NCBI GenBank assembly: GCA_947471745.1
Contig: CANJKZ010000114.1
Location: 672,501 to 736,500, forward strand
Origin: Closterium sp. Naga37s-1
Lineage: Eukaryota; Streptophyta; Zygnematophyceae; Desmidiales; Closteriaceae
Reading direction: 5' to 3'
DNA: 64,000 nt
Position numbers and translations under genes: made by a program
Shown: piece after piece, positions 55,401-62,280 of the stretch
Layout: each line of letters opens with the position of its first letter
Numbering within the stretch: position 1 is the first letter of the stretch
Notes under the pieces: generated by a model
The model's input: the letters and a program-made list of their open reading frames with translations, nothing else
Databases searched by the model: none
What the model was told of the DNA's origin: nothing

Positions 55401-58400
55401 GGTGGGGGATTCTGGATGGATGCCTCAAAACGCGATTCAAAACGCGACTCAAAACACGACTCAAAGCATGACTCAAAGCACGACTCAAAACGAGCCTTAA
55501 GGCAGCTCAGAAGCCACCCACCTGAGTGTCCGAATTGCCACTGCTCAGGAAACACACGCACTCAAACGCCGACTTGAAAAACTCCTGCTGCTCGCCCGCA
55601 GCTTCCTGCGAAAGGTTTTCCCAAGCGGCGAGCGTTGCGGCATTGGCTTCGGGGGCGAAAAGAGCTTCAACTGCCTGTTGTTCCGGGAGTGTGAGCCCGT
55701 AGGCTGCTGCTTCGGCTTCAGATTTCGAGCCTGCCTTGGGTACTGCTGCGGACGTGGGAAGCGTGCTGAGAAGGCTCTGAAGGATTGGGAGAGGCTCGAA
55801 GCTGGGGTGGGTGGGGAGGGCAGGGTGGCTGGGAGGGGATGCAGGAGAAGTGGGGGAATTGAATGGGGTGGGTTTGATGCACCTATGGGGCAGAATAGCA
55901 CGTGAGTGTGAGAGCAAGAGCGGGACTGTGGGTGGGAAGAGAGAGAGGGAGCCGGTGAAAAGGCGGAAGTGGGAAGAGGGTGGTGAGAGAAAGCCTGGAG
56001 GATGGGGAGAGGCTCGAGATAAAATGATCTTCGAGTCGATATAAAATTCTGAATTGACTAGAAAATTGGTAAAAAAATGAAGCAACACAAGCTCGCATAG
56101 TCCACCTGCCATAGGCACTCCCTCTCTGGCGGACCCTCCCCTACCCTTCATCCCTCACTCTCCCATCCCTCACTCTCCCATCCCTCACTCTCCCATCCCT
56201 CACTCTCCCATCCCTCAATCTCCCACCCCTCAATCTAACTCTCCCATCCCTCACTCTCAATCTCCGCTCTCTCCCACCGCCCGTACCTCTCGCCGGGACC
56301 GGAGAAGCTTGTATAGCCCACCTGCCATAGGGGGAGTGAGCAAGGCAGTCAAGCAAGACGCACGGGGCAATGGACAGTCAGTCACAGTTACAGATCCACG
56401 GAATACGTAAAAGCTTCTTGACAATGGAGTAAAAATTGCTTCTTACGAAATGAATAATTGCTTTTCAGCAACGGACATGCACAGGTAGCTGCACTTCAAG
56501 GTGAAGGGACATTCGTGATCCAAACCTACCTACCCTAGATGCACCTCCCTCCCACACACATACCTCCATTTCCATGGAGACAGCGCCTGTCTTTTTGCCA
56601 CCGTGAGTCAGCGAATGCCCTACAACCTCGCGAATTTGGGTGTCTGAACCTGCGCACAGAGAGGGATGGAGAGGGATGGAGAGCGGTGAAGGGCGGTGGA
56701 GAGTAGAGGAGAGCAGTGGCGAGCAGTGGAGAGCGGTTTAGAGCGATGAGTGGAGAAAAAGGATGGAGACAAGTGGAGGGCCTAACACACCATCACCCTC
56801 ACATTTGATTAAGTCAGTGAGAGCAATGGTGGTCGTGCCAAGCCAACCGCACAGTCACCTTCACTCACCCGACACATCCTCACCCCCACCTTTGATCAAG
56901 TCAGTGAGGGCAATGGTGGCCGTGCCAACCACACGATCGTTTTTTACATTATCGTCGTTGTCAGCATCCCAACCGTGCAAGTTGATCTGTTGATGGGGCG
57001 GTGAGAGGGCAGAGGGAGAGAAGGGAGGACTTTCAAGTCGACTCAAAAGTCACCACACTGTCCTCCTCATCATTGTCGTCGTTGTCAGCATCCCCGCCGC
57101 GCAAGTTGATCTGTTGATGGGGCGGACGAGCGGTGAGGGGGCAGAGGGGGAGAACGGAGAGTTGCAGAATCTCCCTGCCTGCCTGCCATTGGCACTACCA
57201 CCCACATCAGCAGTATCACCAGCATCGTTGCCAGCATGAACGTGAGAGTCATCCGTGCTGTGGATGGTGATTTGTTGTTGATGGGGGAGCAGTGAGGTGA
57301 GGAGACAGAGGTAAAGAAAGGAGCGTTGCAGAAACGGCGTGCCATCTGTTGGCATCACCGCGAACTTCACCAGCATCGTTGTCGGCATGAGCGGCAGAGT
57401 CATCCGTGCTGTGGATGGTGATCTGTTGGTGAGACGGTGAGGGGGCAGAGGGAGAGAGAAAGACAGGTTGTCGCAATTGCCCTTTGAAATATATCCCAAC
57501 ATCATCAGCAGCATCAGCAGCATCAGCAGCATCAGCAGCATCAGCAGCATCAGCAGCAAAATCAGCAGCATCAGCAGCATCAGCAGCATCAGCAGCATCA
57601 GCAGCGTCAGCAGCATCAGCAGCATCAGCAGCATCAACATCATCAGCAGCATCAGCAGCATCAGCAGCATCAGCAGCATCAGCAGCATCAGCAGCATCAG
57701 CAGCATCAGCAGCATCAGCAGCATCTACATCATCTCCATCAGGAGAGGAAGATTCACCTGGGGCCAACAGAGCACCACCTGGGGCCAATAAAGCAAAACC
57801 TAGGGCCAACAGATGATCACTGGATCACCTGAGAGAAGATAAGCACCTGAAGGAAGGTGTCAGATGGAGCAGCACGAGGCACCAGCAGCTGCAGTTGCTC
57901 GGGCCACGATGGGTTCTTTGGGCTGAGGAGAAGCAGGGAAGGGGGTAGGCGGGGAGGGGTGAAAGAGAGGCATCATATGGGTAAGTCGGCTGGCGAGGCA
58001 CCAGCAGCTGCAGTTGCTGGCTCTGGGATGAGCTCTTCGGGCTAAGAGGAGAAGCAGGGAGGGGGACGAAGGAGGCAGGCGGTGAGCATATGAAGCGTGG
58101 ACATGTGACATTGGCATGTGGTGTGACCATAACCGCGAGGACGAATGTGAGAACAAGTGAGAGCATGGGATGTGTCCATGCGAGTATGGCAGAGCAGGCG
58201 GAGGAAACTAGAGCCTTCATGCTGAGGGTCGCAGCAATCTGTGAAGGATTTTTCCAAAAGACGAATGTGAGAATGAATGTGAGAATGCGATGTGCCCATG
58301 TGAGTCCAACACAGGCGCCAGCTCACTTTTCAGCCGTGCTGCTGCAAGCGACGCCATTCCACGTGGCGGGCTTCCCTGCTGACGTCACCAGCGCCAGCTC

Positions 58401-60476
58401 AGCATGGCGCGCCTTGATGTTCCCCTGAAGTATAGAGGATGGGGTGAGAGGGATCAGGATGGAGTGTAGTGGCTTGTAAGTTGTATGAGTGAGTGAGTGA
58501 ATGAGAGGGTTGAATGAGTAAGTGAGTGAATGGAAGGGAGTGATCAAGAAAGTGAGTGAGTGAGTGAGAGAGTGAATGAGAGGGTTGAATGAGTGAGTGA
58601 GTGAATGAGAGTGAGTGGTTTAGGGCTTAGTTTTGTCTAAGTTTCTGTTTGGCTTTGTCTGCTTGTCTAGAATTGCCTCAGGATCACAATGCATGTCTGT
58701 ACCCCTACACATGTATCAATGCAAGGACCATTAGTGAGTGAATGAGAGTGAATGAGAGTGAGTGATTGAGAAAGTGAGTGAATGAGCAAATGAGTGAACG
58801 AGCTGCCAGACAGGGCATCTCACTCCGCGCACAGAGAGCACGAGTGCGAAGAGCTCGAGAGCAGCTCACACTTTTGAGAAATCATAAAGCTGATACAACA
58901 CAAGCAGTGCATGCATCGAGAGCTGCCCTTGAAAGAGCTCGAGGGCCAAAGGCGTGGAGGTGAGGAGAGGTGAAGAGAGGTGAAGAGAGGTGAAGAGAGG
59001 CGAAGAGAGGCGAAGAGAGGCGAAGAGAGGCGAAGAGAGGCGAATGAGTGAACGAGTGAGGAACGGGTAGGTGGGAGATTGAGGGAGTGAGGAAGTGGCA
59101 GTGTGGCATGACATACCGTGGCCTTCAATCCGCGCACGGAGAGCTGTCCCTTAAAAAGCTCGTGGGCGAAGGGCGTGGAAGTGAAGAGAGCTTCGCACCC
59201 CTGCCCGTCCTTATCCGAGAGCTTATCAATCCGCTGGGGGTATGGGGAGGATGAGAGATGTGAAGTTAATGACAAGGAAACATCAGAGCACGGCGCTCCC
59301 GTCTACGTCTACCAATTGTCACTTCGATTTTATTTATTATTATTTTAATCATTGTTATGATTATTATTATTGTCGTAATTAGTATTACTACTATTTAATC
59401 ATGTGTTCTGAACAAATTTTGAGACGACTCAAATCGTGCAGCATTTCGCTCAATCTCTGTCCTCATCTCCTACCTCCCAGGGCTGTACAGCCCCCTCCCT
59501 CGTCCATACCACCTTCCCTTTCTGCCTCAACCCCCCACTATCCCCCCCTCCTTACAATCCTTTCAGAATTTGACCCTCGCTTACAGTGGGAGTCGAGTAC
59601 GCCTCAAACGCGAATCCGCCCAGCAGCACGGCCAGCCGCAGATCGAACGGCACACCTTGTTCCGCGATTCCCGCCGTCACTCCCGTTGTGACTCCTGCCG
59701 CGGCGGTTACTCCTTTCCGCGCCGAGGGGCTCCCCTTCCCCTCCGCCGCCTCCGCCTTAGACGACCCGAAGATCGTCAGCGCGTCCTTAAGCACCGACGC
59801 GCCGCCGCCGGCCAACGCGCCGCGATCGGCGCCGGGTGTCCCGCTGCTGCTGGCGGAGGCAAAGGGGCCGCGGAGCAGAGTCGGCCTTGGTGGGCGGCTT
59901 CCGCGCGCCGCTGTGGATGTCGGCGCAGCGGAGAGGCGGAGGCCGCCATAGGAGGAAGTTAAGCTGCGAAGAAGGCACCGGAATAGAGGTAGCGAGCCGT
60001 AATTCAAAAAGAAGGCTGAAACACTTGGAGTTGAGTCGATCACTTCACAGATGTGCAGTGGAAAGCGGAATACGGAAAGCCAGGGTGATGTTTTGGCTGG
60101 AAGATCACGGATGGGTTGTACGAGGCGCCTCAGTGAGAAACCACCTCCTGGCATGAATACGCATAGCGTGCTAAGACTGGCGTTGACTAAACGCAAGTTC
60201 TGATCGTGGCATCATAAGCTAAATCTACAGAAACTCTCATTTCTGTTTTGACAACAAATGGTTCTATGATAAGGTGATGGGACTGACAGACGACTTCTTT
60301 GAACGGAGGTAAACGCACCATTGCAGCACGCATCGAGTGACTACAGGTCTGTTCGACTGATAGTGGAGGATTGTTTGCCTTGAGAGAGACAGCTTGTATC
60401 GGGGATGACGATCCAGTGGGGCCTTGAGACCAGCAAGGGGGGCGAGCGACACGGAGGCAGCATGGAGCGACGCCAT
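47822..60476 (-). CDS. lipase B: plastid C2-domain class 3 lipase (HIL1-like), 19 exons
   Basis: Tandem paralogue of lipase A. Exons (descending): 60476-60379, 59963-59585, 59233-59117, 58424-58327, 57922-57847, 56986-56890, 56643-56564, 56321-56287, 55801-55522, 55087-54989, 54534-54479, 53949-53904, 53237-53149, 52422-52336, 51176-51095, 50832-50686, 49777-49739, 49115-49044, 47851-47822. Phase closes and predicts 668 residues. It starts [20 protein letters not shown] (transit-peptide-like), followed by a C2 region ([21 protein letters not shown]). The lipase part has [35 protein letters not shown] (Ser526), [19 protein letters not shown] (Asp586) and [12 protein letters not shown] (His648, inferred). 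Against A, exon 9 is 31 codons shorter and exon 16 eight codons longer beside the catalytic Asp. Intron 1 needs a GC donor (AAG/GCAAAC where A has GTAAAA), and intron 16 starts GTTCGT, so expression or splicing may be weaker. Confidence 0.85.
47940..48010 (-). repeat. second copy of the lipase B terminal exon
   Basis: QVRFNL with its CAG acceptor recurs at about 47972-47999, with a changed end lacking the stop. Confidence 0.75.
48505..48980 (-). repeat. four partial copies of lipase B exon 18
   Basis: Copies of the AYFLSLLK donor end lie at about 48508-48555, 48650-48690 (decayed), 48744-48795 and 48922-48975, downstream of the full exon. This is the position where lipase A has the 94-bp array, so the same exon edge was duplicated in both paralogues. 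Confidence 0.85.
49387..49423 (+). repeat. poly-A tract
   Basis: A run of more than 30 A in the intron between lipase B exons 17 and 18, embedded in a degenerate duplication (CACTC.TC..TGGAA.GA.GGCAAGGGCAA). It could be the tail of a retroposed sequence, but no retroposon body is recognisable. Confidence 0.85.
50095..50565 (-). repeat. partial copies of lipase B exon 16
   Basis: A nearly full copy ([14 protein letters not shown], then a stop) spans about 50560-50410. Shorter copies lie at about 50100-50170, 50235-50290 and 50340-50400. A CCGG-centred palindrome is at 50329-50346. Confidence 0.8.
50955..51088 (+). mobile_element. possible LTR fragment fossil
   Basis: An AT-richer insert next to the lipase B exon 15 donor shares a TTGTACTTAAGGACC motif with the two solo-LTR-like elements of this window. 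The ends and a target duplication could not be defined. Confidence 0.3.
51222..51514 (-). mobile_element. solo-LTR-like fossil, 293 bp
   Basis: The element has TG...CA ends and a perfect 5-bp target duplication ATACA (51217-51221 and 51515-51519). On the minus strand it starts TGTTAAAG and has a TACTTAAG motif in its 3' part, like the one at 35596. An internal inverted repeat (about 51305-51324 with 51355-51378) could form a hairpin. It looks like a solo LTR of a Copia-type retrotransposon in the lipase B intron between exons 14 and 15. No internal genes remain. Confidence 0.8.
51604..52230 (-). repeat. 3' half copies of lipase B exon 14 and a CATTCA microsatellite
   Basis: Copies of the segment YDLAQS...LKR lie at about 51610-51680, 51715-51765, 51810-51865 and 52180-52230. 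Between the last two is a 270-bp hexanucleotide array (CACATT/CATATA, 51905-52170). Confidence 0.85.
52440..52925 (-). repeat. GATGATGGCAT minisatellite
   Basis: Some 35 units of 11-12 bp (ATGATGATGGC) begin directly upstream, in gene direction, of lipase B exon 14. The units resemble the exon's CATGATGTGATAC start, which may have seeded them. Confidence 0.9.
53040..53590 (-). repeat. copies of lipase B exon 13 and GCAGCAGAATGAG repeat
   Basis: Partial copies of [16 protein letters not shown] lie at about 53045-53100 (3' end), 53440-53495 and 53535-53580 (5' end). A 15-bp repeat (AGGAGCAGCAGAATG, 53290-53450) corresponds to the exon's HSAA... coding area (plus strand GAGCAGTGGAATGAG in the exon). 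Confidence 0.8.
53955..54095. repeat. GGGAAGGGCGGA minisatellite
   Basis: About eleven 12-bp units start next to the acceptor of lipase B exon 12 (53949), extending its pyrimidine tract on the minus strand. Confidence 0.9.
54240..54470 (-). repeat. decayed copies of lipase B exon 11
   Basis: Copies of the exon's ends appear around 54235-54320 and 54355-54400, and the ATTATGGTGCATGC segment recurs at 54325 and 54438. Confidence 0.6.
54785..54990 (-). repeat. 15-bp minisatellite of the lipase B exon 10 donor
   Basis: About thirteen units of CCCACCTCTCCAGTT (minus strand GAGAGGTGGGAAC...) lead directly into the real exon 10 end and GTGGGAAG donor at 54989. Each unit carries a donor-like GGTGGGAA. 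Confidence 0.9.
55425..55500. repeat. ACTCAAAACGCG short repeat
   Basis: Tandem ACTCAAAACGCG/ACTCAAAGCATG units lie just downstream of lipase B exon 9. A similar run lies downstream of lipase A exon 9 (38895-38960 and 39110-39160), so it may predate the gene duplication. Confidence 0.7.
56145..56245. repeat. CTCTCCCATCCCTCA 15-bp repeat
   Basis: About seven units lie in the intron after lipase B exon 8. A short exon 8 copy is at about 56090-56115. Confidence 0.85.
56795..56880 (-). repeat. 3' partial copy of lipase B exon 6
   Basis: It repeats the plus-strand TTGATTAAGTCAGTGAGAGC end ([11 protein letters not shown] on the minus strand), without the rest of the exon. Confidence 0.8.
57030..57445 (-). 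repeat. three 5' partial copies of lipase B exon 6
   Basis: Copies starting after CAG at about 57113 ([17 protein letters not shown]), 57275 ([18 protein letters not shown]) and 57430 ([18 protein letters not shown]) lack the end of the exon. The last two have diverged together, so they share a later duplication. Confidence 0.85.
57495..57730. repeat. CAGCAT hexanucleotide microsatellite
   Basis: Almost 40 units of ATCAGC, open in every frame on the minus strand (Asp-Ala-Ala, Met-Leu-Leu or Cys-Cys patterns). It sits in the intron between lipase B exons 5 and 6. Confidence 0.95.
57980..58045 (-). repeat. partial copy of lipase B exon 5
   Basis: It repeats plus-strand GAGGCACCAGCAGCTGCAGT (minus QLQLLVP) with the acceptor, then diverges. 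Confidence 0.8.
58480..59045 (-). repeat. GAGTGAGT microsatellites and partial copies of lipase B exon 3
   Basis: Fragments of exon 3 lie at about 58815-58860 and 58910-58960. The latter leads into GAAGAGAGGC repeats (58960-59043). GTGAGTGA runs (58485-58615, 58735-58800) resemble splice donors. Confidence 0.75.
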
Positions 60477-62280
60477 GGCGTGAACGCTGCCTGTCAGACG
60501 CGAGAGTTTTCCAATGAGAGCGCGAACCCTTCGTTCCAGAAAGTGCGTCTGATCCGAACTAATGGAAGCGGAACCAGAGCGTTACGGTGCTACGAGGACT
60601 TGGGGAATGGGGGAGATGCTGCTGATCGGCGGATTGATCTTCGCCGTCTGATGCGCATAGTGTGCAAACTTTGACTATCCAAGGTGGGCCATTGCATTGC
60701 TGCCGCCTAATGTGGGCAGGGAGGATGAACCCCCCCCTCAACAACGTCCATTCATCCATGTACAGTCTCTGTTTGTTGCCGACCAGAACGGACAGAACGT
60801 CCCTAATAGATTGTCCAGAAGCGGAAGAAAGCCAGCCGCGTGGAGGCATCGCATCGCCACTTGTTAGCTACAGCCAAAAATCGATGCTCTGTTGGCGACT
60901 GCCGCTGCCAGGAATGCCCTATCTAGGTGATCTGAATTCTGGAATGTTTGAAGATGGGTGGGAACGGCGTAAGAGAAAAAACCTCCTGAGGGGAAATTAC
61001 TTACTAGTGTACTAAGTGAAAATACTCATCACCCTCGATTGGGTACTGCACTACGTGGAGGGGGTAAATTCCGCTGAACGAGCTGTAGTTGCGAGGCGTC
61101 CATTAAAGAAGAATGCCATATAGATGGCCAGGCCAGGAGCGGAGGAAAGCCGGCTGTGTGGATGCATCGCATCGCCACTTGTTAGTTACAGCCAAAACTG
61201 GATGCCCCGCTGATGACTGCCACTGCTAGGGATGCCTAAGTGATAAGAATTCTGGAATTTGTTGGGGGATTGGTGGGATGGGAAACGGCGGAAGCTAAAA
61301 TCTTCCTTGATTGTATCGTACCGCACGATGTTTAACGTAAATTCTGCCGACCGAGGTCTCTAGTTGTGAGGCATCGACAAAAGAATGCCTAATAGGTCGG
61401 CCAGGAGTGGAGGAAAACCGGCCATGCGGATGTATGGTATCGCCACTTGTTAGTCCAGCCAAAAATGGATGCTCTCTTGGCGAGGCGACTGCCACGGCAA
61501 GTGCCGAAAACAACGTTATGGAAATTGGAATTTCCTGAATGAACGCTAAAATGGGTGCGGAAATAGCTGCTGAATGGCCGCTGAAATGGCCGCTGAAATG
61601 GCTGCTGAATGGGTGGTGTGAGTGGGTGCTTCTGAAAGGTGGCTGAATCTGGAAGAAACGCAATTTTGAAAAAAATGGCTGGAAGCGCCTGTTGCGGAAT
61701 GGCGGAGGAAAGGAGGGTGGAATGGTGAGGGTGCGGGTAGGATGGGATGAAAATCGAGGGAGAATCGCGGGAGAATCGAGGGAGGATTTCCTCTGGACGG
61801 GATTTTGCTTCCGCCGTTTCCCTCACGCTCGCCCTGGTTGGGCGGATGGGGATGAGGAAAGATAGGATAAGGTTTGCGCGCGGCATTTCAAACTTGGATT
61901 TTGCCGCCGTAACTCGAATGCAATCGCGATGAATTACCAAGGCAGCGCCTGACACACTGAACATGCGGAACTCATTGTGGTTATTGGGAGACTCAACATG
62001 TACAAATATATGTCAAATGCAATGAATGCATGTACCCCAGCATGTCGCCAGCTCCTTCCATATGCAGCCAGCACAAATGGCGGGCCTAAAACAGGGGAAG
62101 TGTAAGCAAAACACCCCTCTTCACTGCCCCCCGCTTCCCACCAATGATAGCATCAAGTGCTACCACTATCACCAAGGTGTAACAAATACCAGACATGGCA
62201 AGGCAATGCCAAGTGCTGGCTATGTATCTTAGAAAATAATATATTTGCTATGTATCTTGAAAAAAAAACATTAGTTGTAG
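60477..62280 (-). other. 5' flank of lipase B with a threefold repeated segment
   Basis: Homologous to the lipase A flank. A segment of roughly 150-250 bp recurs three times here (about 60830-60990, 61130-61290 and 61385-61510), but only once in the lipase A flank (about 46325-46470). The lipase B promoter must lie here. The serine acetyltransferase 3' end begins at 62281. Confidence 0.6.

Noticed and set aside
57484-57816. Open frames of serine-alanine or aspartate-alanine repeats
   Set aside because: Pure CAGCAT microsatellite, open in every frame, in a lipase B intron.
59552-60196. Single-exon N-terminus of lipase B starting far upstream of 59963
   Set aside because: Lipase A has no in-frame ATG there. 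Both copies share a CAG acceptor at 45124/59963 and an upstream ATG exon in matching phase, so a separate exon 1 is better.
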